Counted from the first letter of the stretch, positions 30,330-40,056 are shown. The stretch: DNA of 64,000 bases from Pseudomonadota bacterium (GCA_021323675.1 JAJPKP010000070.1:1-64000); one strand, 5' to 3'. Numbers and translations: made by a program. The notes: generated from the letters alone by a model not told the origin.

Positions 30330-30764
30330 TCATTTGGGCGGAGGCGTGTACGCGACATGAATCGTAAGCTTCGACGGATCGGCGGAGCTCGGGCTTATCA
30401 CGACGCTGTCCAGGATGTCCGTGTATGTGAAGGTGCGGTTGTAAACCTTGCGCGCCGCAACCGCGACTTTCGGGCCCATCTTGAAACCCGCCTTGGGCAG
30501 CTCGGTCTCGTAAAAATCGACCAGTTCCTTATAAGTGCCGGGTGCGGTGAAGTCGGCGGAATAAACCACGCCGGACTTGGGTTCGGTCGAGGAAACAAGC
30601 ACCGCTCCTTTTGGCAGCGGAATTCTGGCGTCCCACTTCGGCGGCATCGCGTTCGCGCCGCCCGCCCCGGACTCCGCCATCGCCGGAGAATGAAGCGGCC
30701 CGCAGACCGAAGCCGCAAGGAGCAATCCAGCCAGGAACCTCGAGAGGTAAGAGATCTTTTTCAC
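30330..30764 (-). CDS. Exported protein of unknown function
   Basis: 144 residues with GTG start at 30764, chosen because GGAGG lies 5 bases upstream of it; the alternative ATG 18 bases earlier would place that site inside the gene. A signal peptide is clear (KKISYLSRF, hydrophobic core, cut near PAMAES). The mature part has a VVYSADFTAPGTYKELVDFYETELPKAGF block, which resembles small periplasmic proteins with an alternating helix-strand fold. No function known. Confidence 0.7.
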   Translation of the reverse strand: MKKISYLSRFLAGLLLAASVCGPLHSPAMAESGAGGANAMPPKWDARIPLPKGAVLVSSTEPKSGVVYSADFTAPGTYKELVDFYETELPKAGFKMGPKVAVAARKVYNRTFTYTDILDSVVISPSSADPSKLTIHVAYTPPPK

Positions 30765-30885
30765 ATGGCCTCCGCGCGCCAATCATCCTGAGGCTGTGCA
30801 CGGCTAAAAGCAAAGGGTGGGGGACATCGATGTATCGATGGGTGGCGTGGTGGTTTGATGCGATGGCATACTGTCGGTTCACCGC

Positions 30886-30977
30886 GGAGAGGTGGCCGAG
30901 CCCGGTTTAAGGCGCACGCCTGGAGAGCGTGTGTCCTCGAAAGGGGACCGGGGGTTCAAATCCCCCCCTCTCCGCCA
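30886..30977 (+). tRNA. tRNA-Ser (anticodon GGA)
   Basis: A full serine tRNA: acceptor GGAGAGG pairs with CCTCTCC (30967-30973), D arm GTGGCCGAG..., anticodon stem CACGC/GCGTG with loop CTGGAGA (anticodon GGA, reads UCC and UCU). A long class II variable arm follows (GTCCTCGAAAGGGGAC) and the T arm holds GGTTCAAATCC. CCA is encoded (30975-30977). The 3' part is repeated downstream in degenerate form. Confidence 0.95.
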
Positions 30978-31535
30978 TCCCCAACCCTTCCGCCAAATTT
31001 CTTCCCCGAGGCAGGTCAGAGGAAGGTTCGCGTCAGATGCGGGAATTCAGATTTCGTGAATCTTTGCACAATTGACGCGACTGTCGTCATTTATCATGGG
31101 GGCGATCGAGCTGATAGTGGCGCTGGATCGGCCTGCATTTATGCTGCTGGTGATTTGTTTAACGACGTTACGGTGGCCGCTCTTGCTTGCAATGGAGTTG
31201 CCGCCATACGGCGGTTCGCCTCGACGGTGAGTGTGCGCAAAAGACCGGCCACGGCTCCAGGATTGTTCCAAGACTGACGCTTTTGATTGTGGGGACCTTT
31301 CTCGTCGCGGGTTTTTCGCTGGGCCTGTGCTGTTTTCAAAAGGGGGAGTCATAGCAGCTGCCCTCGTATTCGGCGCTGTCATCCTGTTGGCCGCCCTACG
31401 GCAAGCACTTTTGAGGCGGAGACTTTCGCTCAAAAGAGGGTCTGGTTGAAATCTCTTCCCGTGCACTGAGTCCGGCTTCCTGGCACTGCGGAAATGGCGC
31501 CAGCCAACAAAGTGCATACGAATGTCGGGCAACGA
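30978..31535. other. Segment between the tRNA-Ser gene and its partial copy; no supported gene
   Basis: About 560 bases that look less GC-rich than the flanks. Several short frames exist on both strands, but none has a ribosome site with a recognisable product. One rightward frame (31231-31449) encodes a single hydrophobic segment and is possible but weak. Flanked by tRNA sequence on both sides, it could be what remains of an integrated element. Confidence 0.4.
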
Positions 31536-31605
31536 AGCCCGGTTTAAGGAGCACGCCTGGAGAGCTTGTGTCCTCGGCAGCGGTTCAAATCTCCCTTCTC
31601 CGCCA
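31536..31605 (+). pseudogene. Degenerate copy of the 3' part of tRNA-Ser
   Basis: Bases from GCCCGGTTTAAGG through GCACGCCTGGAGAGC, TGTGTCCTCG, GGTTCAAATC and CTCCGCCA match the tRNA-Ser gene at 30886-30977 from the D arm to the encoded CCA. There are a few substitutions and a loss of about 10 bases in the variable arm. The 5' acceptor strand and much of the D arm are missing, so it cannot fold as a tRNA. The layout resembles the second att site left when an element integrates into a tRNA 3' end. Confidence 0.8.
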
Positions 31606-31870
31606 TGTCAATCCGCTTTTTTGAACCTCGAGCCCGCCCACCCCGACCCCGTATCACTCGCCGACTCCTGTTATGTGCCAAAGGCAGCCGCGTCGAATTG
31701 AGAGCCATTCTCAAGGAACTGAATGCGCCGATAGTTGCCTTTGGACGCTGCGAGATGCTAGCGCGTGTCTGCCAATGTCGAAGGCTCGGGGGGGGGTCTT
31801 CCGCGAATCGTTGGACTGCTCGGCCCACGCCCTGGGCCTGAAAAAGGCTCTGGAACGGAATGACACTTCG

Positions 31871-34165
31871 ATGAAAAAATCCAGCGCTTCGAAAAACCAA
31901 TGCCTGCTTGGTGCTCTAGTAATCGCGCTTTCGGGTTTGCTGGCAAACCGGTGCTGGGCGGGATACTCGGCTCGACCATCGGATAGCGAATATGGGCCGG
32001 ACGCCGGGCTTTGCCTCAGGGCGCCGTGGTTTTGCACTGATCCGATCGCGCCCAATTCACTGACCGGTGAATACGTAGGGCATGACGAACCGGCACTGCT
32101 CTTTTACTCGAGCGTGCCCGGATCGGGGAATTCGGGTTTTTACACCGTTATCCTGCCGAAGGATCCGCCCACGCTGCCCGCGCAGGACGGCGCCGGCGGC
32201 ACCTTCAACTTTCAGCTCCGTGCCGCTTTCTGGTTCGGGTTAGCAGCGTGTGACAATCAGTCGTCTCCGCAATTGAACTCCCTGCCGTGCACGCCCGACA
32301 CCGATGCCAACATTTTCGACAACGCCGATCCGGCCGCTCCCGATTATATTGGTAAACATCCTGGCACAGCATACGTGGAACTCCAGTTCTACCCGCCCGG
32401 ATGGAAAAGCATCATTGGTTGCGATGGGACCCATTGGTGCTCGGGGCTTACAATAACCAGCGCAAGCAACGATCCCAACACCGGGACGAGAAACAACACT
32501 GACTGCCTGACTCAGATTGGCGGCGATCAGCCATTCAACTTCGCATACGTCACCAGAAGCGGTGTTTCTGATTCCCCGGCGAGTCCGCTCAACAAGACGC
32601 GCATGACGTTCAATCCGGCGACCGACATCGTTTTCAACCCGGGCGATACTGTCACCATACAAATAACTGACACGCCCGAGGGGATCCGTGTCGTCGAGAC
32701 GGACCTGACCACCGGCGCAACGGGGTCGATGACTGCCAGTGTGGCAAACGGATACTCGCAGATCGCTTTCCAACCGACTGCGCCAACGTGCACCGCTATT
32801 CCCTACGCGTTCCACCCGATGTACAGCACGTCGAACGAACACACGCGTGTTCCGTGGGCGGCTCATTCATACAACGTCGCATTCTCCGACGAGATTGGAC
32901 ATTTCGAGTATTGCAACGCAATCGATGAGGATGGCGATTGCATCTTCCCCGGAGTGGACGATCCCGGCAAAGACAGCGACGACAAGACATGTTTCGACAC
33001 CAACGGGATGCCGGGTCTTGTCCCGCTTATCGGCTGTATCGACGACGACCTCGACTTCGATTCACCGCCCTATCAGCTCGTCTGGCCCGGTACCGATCCT
33101 AACGCGGGCACCGACGCGCAGTTCCATCCTGAACCCGTCCTCTTTACGAGTCCGACCTTTCAGAGCTCAGCCGGTTCCGGCCGGCAGGGGTACGACCGGG
33201 TGGCTTTTGAAACAAATCTTTCGCAAATCGAAATAGCCAATCAGGGTTGCGACTTGACCACGGGCTCGAACTGCAGCAACCCGGCGCGAGGCACCGATTT
33301 TTATCCCTTTTTCAGCACGCGGCCGATCGACGGCCAGTGCTATTGGCAAATCGGAGGAGCGTTTGTCCCGGGAAGTACAAATACATTCGGCGGGTCTTCG
33401 GCGGCGGCATATGGGCCACTGACGAAACTTCTCTATCCCGCCACCGGCGGACCTGCATTCCTTTTCACCGACTTTCATCAATCGCTGGACTTCAACCCTT
33501 GCCAGGCAGGAGGCGGTCAGAGCGCTGGCAAGATTTCCGCGCCCGCTCCGATAACGGTCAAAAAAGGCGCCGGGCAACACCTCGAGGCAGGATCGTTCCG
33601 GTACAAGAACACTTCCAGCTTCACACAAAGGATCGGCACCGTTGCGGTAACGGTCAGCAATCCCGCGGTGCTGGCTTCGTTAACGATCGCCGCGTCAGGA
33701 AGCAGCGCAACCGTGTCGCCGGTAAACGCGAGCAACGCGCTGAGCTTCCCAACACCGGTTACGGTCGCTCCTGGTGCAACGCTGTCCTTCAAAATTACCG
33801 CAGAGCTGGCGACATCGAGTACTGCTGCCGCCAATGGACTCATCCTTGCCGCCTTGACCGACCGGAGCGCCGGTCAGCGCGGCGGGAAGGCGCCGTGGGG
33901 AGCGGGGTTGCTGCTCATTGGCCTGATGGTAATCCCTGCCGGCGGTCGCAAGCGCAAGGCTCTGATCGCGCTGGCGGGATTGACCCTGATGGTTGCCTTC
34001 GTGGCCTGCGGCGGCAGCGGCGGATCGCCGGCATCATCGGGAGGTATCTCGGCGGCCGTCACGACCAACGGCGGCTTGAGCGGTACGGTAACGCTTTCGA
34101 CGGTGTCGGTGAGCGGCGGCGGTACTTCCTCGGTCCAGCAATTGACCGGACTTGGGTTCCAATAA
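31871..34165 (+). CDS. Large exported protein with Cys-rich repeats and a two-helix, lipobox-like C terminus
   Basis: 764 residues from ATG 31871, which opens a clear signal peptide (MKKSSASKNQCLLGALVIALSG, cut near RCWAG). The mature part has many paired Cys and Asp-rich segments (AIDEDGDCIFPGVDDPGKDSDD) that could bind calcium. At about 590-690 comes an Ig-like, Ser/Thr/Val-rich domain. Near the C terminus are two hydrophobic segments separated by GGRKRK, the second ending in VAFVACGG, a lipobox-like sequence followed by a Gly/Ser-rich tail of about 50 residues. No family recognised. Surface location is likely. It sits next to the partial tRNA copy, so it may belong to a transferred segment. 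Confidence 0.7.
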   Translation: MKKSSASKNQCLLGALVIALSGLLANRCWAGYSARPSDSEYGPDAGLCLRAPWFCTDPIAPNSLTGEYVGHDEPALLFYSSVPGSGNSGFYTVILPKDPPTLPAQDGAGGTFNFQLRAAFWFGLAACDNQSSPQLNSLPCTPDTDANIFDNADPAAPDYIGKHPGTAYVELQFYPPGWKSIIGCDGTHWCSGLTITSASNDPNTGTRNNTDCLTQIGGDQPFNFAYVTRSGVSDSPASPLNKTRMTFNPATDIVFNPGDTVTIQITDTPEGIRVVETDLTTGATGSMTASVANGYSQIAFQPTAPTCTAIPYAFHPMYSTSNEHTRVPWAAHSYNVAFSDEIGHFEYCNAIDEDGDCIFPGVDDPGKDSDDKTCFDTNGMPGLVPLIGCIDDDLDFDSPPYQLVWPGTDPNAGTDAQFHPEPVLFTSPTFQSSAGSGRQGYDRVAFETNLSQIEIANQGCDLTTGSNCSNPARGTDFYPFFSTRPIDGQCYWQIGGAFVPGSTNTFGGSSAAAYGPLTKLLYPATGGPAFLFTDFHQSLDFNPCQAGGGQSAGKISAPAPITVKKGAGQHLEAGSFRYKNTSSFTQRIGTVAVTVSNPAVLASLTIAASGSSATVSPVNASNALSFPTPVTVAPGATLSFKITAELATSSTAAANGLILAALTDRSAGQRGGKAPWGAGLLLIGLMVIPAGGRKRKALIALAGLTLMVAFVACGGSGGSPASSGGISAAVTTNGGLSGTVTLSTVSVSGGGTSSVQQLTGLGFQ

Positions 34166-34219
34166 CTTCGCCCGAACGCGGCGAGCATCGCGCGCGGATC
34201 TGCATTCGTCGGTAAACCG

Positions 34220-34384
34220 TTACATCGAGAACCGGCATGCGTTCAGCCGTTCGCAGAACTCGCGCACGATGCTTCTCACGCCTTTCAAATGGTCGGCGGC
34301 CACTTTGGCGGTCGCCTTCGCCCCGATCGCGATCGCGGCGTCATCGAGGACGAAGTCGACCTCGGTGCCGCCGGCAAGCTGACA
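34220..34384 (-). pseudogene. Remnant of a DUF4143-type AAA ATPase C terminus
   Basis: A leftward frame ending at 34220 reads CQLAGGTEVDFVLDDAAIAI, then ATAKVAADHLKGVRSIVREF. That pattern resembles the EVDFV...EVKxxxxVxxxDLKGLR end of ATPases with a DUF4143 domain. The upstream 300-plus residues expected for such a protein are absent, so it appears to be a decayed fragment. Recognition is by eye and should be treated as probable only. Confidence 0.45.
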
Positions 34385-34457
34385 ATCGTCGCGCCCTCCA
34401 GAACACCGCCGCTTTAGGAGAAGATTAAGGCTAGATAAAGCTGACAAGGCAGTTTGA

Positions 34458-34474
34458 CTGCGCATTTTGCGCAG
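34458..34474. promoter_or_regulatory. Inverted repeat upstream of the patatin gene
   Basis: CTGCGCA-TTT-TGCGCAG, two 7-base arms with a 3-base centre, about 100 bases before the patatin start and followed by AT-rich sequence. It could be an operator or a short hairpin. No T-run follows. Confidence 0.35.
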
Positions 34475-34577
34475 ACTAGGGTTCATCGTCAGTTCGTAAA
34501 ATTTGTAAACTTACAGTAACTCGAAAAGATGAGTCTCACCGCTTCAGATCCGTAGTACACGCGAGAAAAGAGCCCGG

Positions 34578-36404
34578 ATGGGGGATGCGAAAAAGTGCGC
34601 ATCCGCTGAGATGATTGACAGCTCTAATCTTCGTTCCGATGAGTTGAAAGGCCGGCTTGCCGGTTTGACCGTCCTCGAGGGCCTTGATGACGGGTCGCTC
34701 GAAGCCCTGGCGGAAGAGTTGGTATGGCTTAGCATTCCGGGAGGACAGTGCCTTTTCCGTGCCGGCGATCGGGAGCATTCCCTTTACATCGTGATTTCGG
34801 GGCGCCTCGGCGCATTTCTTTCCAACGAAGACGGAGAAGAAGTGCTGGTGCGCCAGATGGTAAGCGGCGAGACCGTCGGCGAGATGGCGATGCTGTCGGG
34901 AGAACCGCGCTCGGCATCGGTTTACGCGATGCGCGACACGGAACTGGTGCAGCTGTCGAAAGCCTCATTCGATCGGCTGGTGGAGGCGCATCCAAGGACG
35001 TTGCGCTTCGTAACCGAGCTCCTGGTGCGGAGGCTCCAGCAGCCGCCTCGACCGCATGCGTCCAAGGAAGCTCCCAAAACTATCGCTATCGTCCCTCTCC
35101 ATCCCCAGGGCGCCGAAGAGTTCACCGGCTCGCTAAAGGCGGCTTTCGCTCAATTGCGGATCGAGGCTCTGGTGCTCGATCGCGCTTTTGCGGATCGCCC
35201 GATGGAGTGGTTCAACGCGCTGGAAGAGGGCCATCAGGTTCTGCTGTACCAGGCTGATTTCGATTCAAGCGCCTGGAGCCGTCTGTGCCTGCGCCAGGCG
35301 GACTGCGTGCTGATGATCGCAAACAGCCGCGGCGACAACGTTGGGACGTATCTGGCCGAGGGCGCGGATGCATCGCGGCCGGGGCGCGCTCCGGTCGAGC
35401 TGGCAATTGTTCATCCGCGCGCAGGTTTCGAGCATACCGATACGGCGGCGATGCTCGCGCGGGTGAAACCGCGCCAGCATCATCATGTGCGCGCCGGCGT
35501 GGAGCGCGACTTTCGGCGCCTTGCCCGGATGCTAACGGGAAGGGCAATCGGAATCGTGTTGTCGGGAGGCGGCGCCCGGGGATTGGCTCATGTCGGCGTG
35601 CTTCGCGCGCTCCACGAAGCAGGAATCGAGGTCGATCTTTACGGCGGCGCCAGCATGGGTTCGATCGTGGCGGCGGGCGCCGCACTGGGCTGGGACAACC
35701 CAACCCTGACCGCGCACATGCGCGCGGCGTTTACGGTCGACAATCCGGTCAGCGACTATACATTGCCGATGATGGCATTGGTCAGGGGGCGCAAGACCTC
35801 GCGATTCCTGCGCGAACACTTCGGCGACAACCTGATCGAGAATTGCCCGTTCGCGTTTTTTTGCGTCTCGACCAATCTCACCACCGGCCGCTTGAAGGTC
35901 CATCGCGACGGACCGATTTGGCTGGCTACCCGCGCGAGCGTGTCCATACCGGGAGTTCTTCCTCCGGTGGTGGACGGCTCGGAGATACTGATCGACGGCG
36001 GCATCATGAACAATCTGCCGATCGACATCATGAGCGGCATGGGCCGCGGTCCGATTATCGCCGCCGACGTCACCACCAACTACGGCTTTGAATCGTCAAT
36101 CGACGAAATCGATCACCGTCCGCTCTGGCAGCTTTTTGCGCACGCTCGCAAGGGCACCCCGAATATCCTCACGGTCCTGATGGCTGCCGGAACGATCAGC
36201 AGTTATGCGCAGGTCCGCTCGATGCGCTCGATGGTGGACGTGCTCATCGAACCGCATCTAAGCCAGGTGAGCATGCTGAACTGGAAGGCCTTCGACACTG
36301 TCGTCGAAGCCGGATACCGCTCGACAATTCAGGCCCTCGAGGAACACAAGGGCACGCTGATCGAAACCAGGCTGGAGGGAGGCATCTTCAGGTCATCCTC
36401 CTGA
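34578..36404 (+). CDS. Patatin-like phospholipase with N-terminal cyclic-nucleotide-binding domain
   Basis: 608 residues. Residues about 25-150 are a cNMP-binding (CAP-type) barrel with GQCLFRAGDREHSLYIVISG and SGETVGEMAMLSGEPRSAS. A linker of about 150 residues follows. The patatin domain starts near residue 325 with the oxyanion loop SGGGARGLAHVG, the nucleophile GASMG (about 356-360) and the dyad Asp in LIDGGIMNNLP (about 470). This layout matches neuropathy-target-esterase-like bacterial proteins, which hydrolyse lysophospholipids. Ligand binding to the barrel may gate activity. Two class III cyclase-domain proteins encoded nearby could in principle make such a ligand, which is an inference. 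Confidence 0.92.
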   Translation: MGDAKKCASAEMIDSSNLRSDELKGRLAGLTVLEGLDDGSLEALAEELVWLSIPGGQCLFRAGDREHSLYIVISGRLGAFLSNEDGEEVLVRQMVSGETVGEMAMLSGEPRSASVYAMRDTELVQLSKASFDRLVEAHPRTLRFVTELLVRRLQQPPRPHASKEAPKTIAIVPLHPQGAEEFTGSLKAAFAQLRIEALVLDRAFADRPMEWFNALEEGHQVLLYQADFDSSAWSRLCLRQADCVLMIANSRGDNVGTYLAEGADASRPGRAPVELAIVHPRAGFEHTDTAAMLARVKPRQHHHVRAGVERDFRRLARMLTGRAIGIVLSGGGARGLAHVGVLRALHEAGIEVDLYGGASMGSIVAAGAALGWDNPTLTAHMRAAFTVDNPVSDYTLPMMALVRGRKTSRFLREHFGDNLIENCPFAFFCVSTNLTTGRLKVHRDGPIWLATRASVSIPGVLPPVVDGSEILIDGGIMNNLPIDIMSGMGRGPIIAADVTTNYGFESSIDEIDHRPLWQLFAHARKGTPNILTVLMAAGTISSYAQVRSMRSMVDVLIEPHLSQVSMLNWKAFDTVVEAGYRSTIQALEEHKGTLIETRLEGGIFRSSS

Positions 36405-36626
36405 ACCTGGACGCTGCGGATGAAAACCGCAATTGACACGGAGTCTATTAGTAAATTTTAAGCTAATACTCCACTTGATTAGACAAATTCATTTTTGAAA
36501 TCGTTTTATATTGAGCGATAAGTTATTGAGTGTCTTGTTAAATCAAGAGTTGAAATTGCCAGCTACTGAATTTCTACGTCGCCAACCGGCGATTTGAAGC
36601 CTCGGGTCGTTGGATTTGGGTCTGCG
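36405..36626. promoter_or_regulatory. AT-rich leader of the first cyclase-AAA-TPR gene
   Basis: A markedly AT-rich stretch in an otherwise GC-rich window. It contains a perfect TTGACA at 36433-36438, but I cannot place a convincing -10 at the right distance, and several TATATT/TTTTAA-like sites lie downstream. It most likely holds the promoter. No ribosome site precedes the ATG at 36627. Confidence 0.35.
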
Positions 36627-39600
36627 ATGAATCAGTCCGGCACCGTCACCTTCCTTTTCACCGACCTGGTGAACTCGACGGAACATCTTCAGGCGGCTGG
36701 CGATGAGGCCGGGCATCAACTCTTCAGAGCTCACCATAAGCTGCTTACCGATGCCGTCAACGCGGCGGGGGGACAGGAACTGCAATGGCTCGGTGACGGG
36801 GTGCTGGCGGTGTTTTCATCCGCGGCCGAGGCGGTGCGATGCGCGATCCAGGTGCAGCAGACCGCGAGTCGTCCGGGAGCGAATACACACTTCGGGATAC
36901 GAATCGGCATCCATGCGGGAGAAGCGCTGCGGCGCGAGGGCGGATACTTTGGAACACCCGTGGTCGTGGCGCGCCGCCTATGCGACTCAGCCAGCGCGGG
37001 ACAGATTCTTTGCAGCCGGCTGGTAGCCGATCTGCTCAGCGCGCGCAACGCTTTCAACCTTCGCGACGTGGGGGTGCTGAACCTGAAAGGGCTTGCCCAG
37101 CCGATGGCGGTCTGTGAGGTCGCTTACGAGCCCGGCGACCTGGCCGCGCTTCTGAGCAGGACGCCGTTCGTCGGGCGGGCCGCGCCGATGAAACGGCTGG
37201 CGGCGAAGCTTGACATCGCATCGGGCGGGCGTGGTGCGGTGGCGATGCTCCTTGGTGAACCGGGGATCGGCAAGACCCGGATGCTCGAGGAGTTCTCCGA
37301 TCTCGCGCGGCAGCGCGGCGTGACGGTACTGCAGGGCTCCTGTTACGACGGCGAGTTTCAGCCGCCCTACGGGCCGTTCGCCGAGGCGATCGTCGGATAC
37401 GCGCGGCGCGCCCCGGCTCACGAACTGAAGGCGGTGCTTGGAGACAGTGCGCCGACAATTGCCCGAATCGCTCCCGCACTGCGACGCGCCCTGGGCCATG
37501 TTCCAGAGCCGCCCTCCCTGGATAAAGAAGAGGAACGGTTCCGATTGCTCGACGCGATGGCGCAGTCGCTGATCGCGTTGTCGCAAATGACGCCCTTGCT
37601 GCTAATCGCGGACGATCTGCATTGGGCGGACAAGGGGACGGTCGCGATGCTGAGTCATATCGCGCATTTCGTCCCCAACCATCCGATTCTGCTGGTCGGC
37701 GCTTATCGTGACAGCGAAGTGGGGCGGCATCATCCATTGTCGGCCGCGCTTTCGGGCATCAGGCGACTGCGAGATTTCGAGAGCATTTCGCTGAAGGGTC
37801 TCGATGGCTCGGAGGTCGCACAATTGCTCGGGATCATCGGCGACCAGGAGGCTCCCGAGCAGTTTGCCGCCGCCCTGAGACACGAGACCAACGGCAACCC
37901 ATTTTTCATCAGGGAGGTGCTGCTCAATCTGATGGAAGAGGGGAAGATTTTTCGCGACGGCGCAGGATGGAACAACAGCGTCAGTGTGGACGCGCTGGGG
38001 ATTCCGGAAGGCGTGCGCGAAGTTATCGCGCGCAGAATTCTGCGGCTCTCGGATGAGGCGAAGAGCCTGCTTACGGTCGGAGCCGCGTTTCAAGGCGCGT
38101 TTTCCTTCGAGGTTGCGGCGGCCGTCGCGGGGCTCGATGAAGCGGCGGCGTTAGGCGCGGCCGACGAGGCCCTGGATGCGCAACTTCTGCGCGCCGGCGC
38201 ATCGGCCGACAGCTTCGATTTCACCCACGCGCTGATTCGCCACACCTTGTATGCCGATCTGAATCCGCCACGGCGGGTCAGGCTGCATCGGCAGATCGCG
38301 GAAGCGATGGAGCGGCAGTGGGGCGAGCGCGCGAGCGAGCATGCCGCGGAAGTGGCCTACCAATTCTGGCGCGGCGCGGCGGCGGCCGGCACCGCGAAGG
38401 GGGCTGATTACGCGATGGCCGCCGCGGCGAACGCGGAGAAAGCCTTCGCGCACGACGATGTGGTGGCGTTCCTGCGCATCGCGATCGAACTCCTGCCTCC
38501 GACCGACCCGCGCCTGCGCGAGCTGAAAGCGCGCCTTGGCCTCGCCCTGACCTGGGCGCTTGATTCGGACGAGGCCACCAAAGTTTCCAAAGAGGCAGCC
38601 GCATTGACTGCCGCTCATGAGGGCGATCAGGCGGCGGCCAGCTTCTGCGAGAGAGTTGCGCGGTCGATGTTTTCTTCCGGCTTGATACGCGGGGCGTGGG
38701 AAATGGCCCGGGCCGGGCTCGAATTGGCGGGTGATCGCCGCGACGTGGTGTGGGCCAGCCTCGAGGAGCTCGACCTGCTGCGCGAAGAGGCCGAGGACGC
38801 GAGCAATCCCGGCATCAGGCTCGATTCGCCCCGCCAGCGCGCATGGCGCAACGCGGTGCTGCTGATGCCGAAAGACGAGCTCAAGGCGCACCAGATCGAT
38901 CCGCAGTTCCGCTCGCGCGAGGAGATAATCAACGATCCCGCGGCGCCCGCGCTGGTGCTGCTCAATCTCGGCGGCGACTTTCGGCGAAGTCTGTTGCTCT
39001 GGGAGCAGGAAGCCGGCGATGCGGAGCGCAAGGGACGCATCGTATGGGCGATGGGAGCATGGGCCAGCGTCGCGCGATGTCATAACGCGTTGGGAAACTT
39101 TCCCGAGGCGCATGCCGCGTTCGATCGCGCGTTGGGTTTGTCAGCCCGGACCGCCACTCAATCCGTGTCGCTGATGAGCTTTCACGCCGCGAAGCACGAG
39201 ATGCTGCTGGCGACCGACGACGGATGGGAGGAGATGCGCAACGACCAGGCGGCGCTGACCATGCTCAATCAGCCCAGTCTCGAGGGCCGATGGGCATACG
39301 CGGCGGTGTGCTCGACGGCCGCGTACATATATGCGCGATTCGGACGGCTGGAACTGGCGCTCCAGTGGCTCGACCTGCTGCCACCCGCGCTGGAGTCGAG
39401 TGCGCCGTGGTTTTCCGTCTATGCGGTTACGGCGTGCAATGCGGCGGCCGCCCTGTGGCTGATGAACCGCACTGACCACTCCGCGCTGATCGAACGCAGT
39501 CTGCGCGAAAAGCTGCTCCCGCTGGATTTTCGGCACCCGATGCGGGACAGCCGCCTGTCGCTGGCAAGGCTGTGCGCGCTGCAGGGCCGGCACGACGAGG

Positions 39601-39839
39601 CGCGGGAATGGTTCGCGGACGCCCGGCGCACTCTCGACGATCAAGGGGCGCGTCCGCTGCGGGCTATCACGGACTACGACGAAGCACTGATGTATTTGCG
39701 GCGCGGAGAGCCGGGCGATCCCGATCGCGCCGCGCCGCTGCTCCAGAACGCATCCAACCAGTTCATCGCGCTCGGGATGACCGGATGGACAAAACGGGCG
39801 CAGCAGATGCGCCAATCGCGTTCGGAGATGAATCCATGA
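36627..39839 (+). CDS. Class III nucleotide cyclase-AAA ATPase-TPR protein (paralog 1)
   Basis: 1070 residues from ATG 36627, chosen to match the start of the paralog at 46941-50132. Residues about 5-170 are a class III cyclase domain with metal Asp in FLFTDLVNST and in WLGDGV. The transition-state Asn of the usual VNxAxR block is replaced (FGTPVVVARRL). Residues about 180-500 are an AAA/STAND-type ATPase: Walker A GEPGIGKTR, Walker B LLLIADDLHWAD. The remaining roughly 550 residues are helical repeats of the TPR type. Such proteins resemble LuxR-family MalT-like regulators without the HTH. Cyclase activity is uncertain. A deletion relic of a third copy lies just downstream. Confidence 0.88.
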   Translation: MNQSGTVTFLFTDLVNSTEHLQAAGDEAGHQLFRAHHKLLTDAVNAAGGQELQWLGDGVLAVFSSAAEAVRCAIQVQQTASRPGANTHFGIRIGIHAGEALRREGGYFGTPVVVARRLCDSASAGQILCSRLVADLLSARNAFNLRDVGVLNLKGLAQPMAVCEVAYEPGDLAALLSRTPFVGRAAPMKRLAAKLDIASGGRGAVAMLLGEPGIGKTRMLEEFSDLARQRGVTVLQGSCYDGEFQPPYGPFAEAIVGYARRAPAHELKAVLGDSAPTIARIAPALRRALGHVPEPPSLDKEEERFRLLDAMAQSLIALSQMTPLLLIADDLHWADKGTVAMLSHIAHFVPNHPILLVGAYRDSEVGRHHPLSAALSGIRRLRDFESISLKGLDGSEVAQLLGIIGDQEAPEQFAAALRHETNGNPFFIREVLLNLMEEGKIFRDGAGWNNSVSVDALGIPEGVREVIARRILRLSDEAKSLLTVGAAFQGAFSFEVAAAVAGLDEAAALGAADEALDAQLLRAGASADSFDFTHALIRHTLYADLNPPRRVRLHRQIAEAMERQWGERASEHAAEVAYQFWRGAAAAGTAKGADYAMAAAANAEKAFAHDDVVAFLRIAIELLPPTDPRLRELKARLGLALTWALDSDEATKVSKEAAALTAAHEGDQAAASFCERVARSMFSSGLIRGAWEMARAGLELAGDRRDVVWASLEELDLLREEAEDASNPGIRLDSPRQRAWRNAVLLMPKDELKAHQIDPQFRSREEIINDPAAPALVLLNLGGDFRRSLLLWEQEAGDAERKGRIVWAMGAWASVARCHNALGNFPEAHAAFDRALGLSARTATQSVSLMSFHAAKHEMLLATDDGWEEMRNDQAALTMLNQPSLEGRWAYAAVCSTAAYIYARFGRLELALQWLDLLPPALESSAPWFSVYAVTACNAAAALWLMNRTDHSALIERSLREKLLPLDFRHPMRDSRLSLARLCALQGRHDEAREWFADARRTLDDQGARPLRAITDYDEALMYLRRGEPGDPDRAAPLLQNASNQFIALGMTGWTKRAQQMRQSRSEMNP

Positions 39840-40056
39840 GCTTGGGCAGATCCCGTTTGTGTCGTCCGCCGACAATCGAACCACGTCCTGAAAGCGGTGC
39901 TCCCGTCCGTTGCGGTCTCATTGAAGGCTTGCGATGGCGAGGCGGCACGGTTCGGCTGGAAGGCGAAAGGGCGGGGCGATAGCGACCTAGGTTGCGCGAT
40001 GCTTTCGAAGCCGCGCGATTGGCGTGCGCAAACGGGAGCTCCGGTTTGGGTTTGTG

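Noticed and set aside
31047-31532. 161-codon minus-strand frame between the two tRNA-Ser copies
   Set aside because: Charged, low-complexity composition, no ribosome site or recognisable family. I cannot support it as a gene.
31536-31605. Second functional tRNA-Ser
   Set aside because: It lacks the 5' acceptor strand and has deletions in the variable arm, so it cannot form a cloverleaf.
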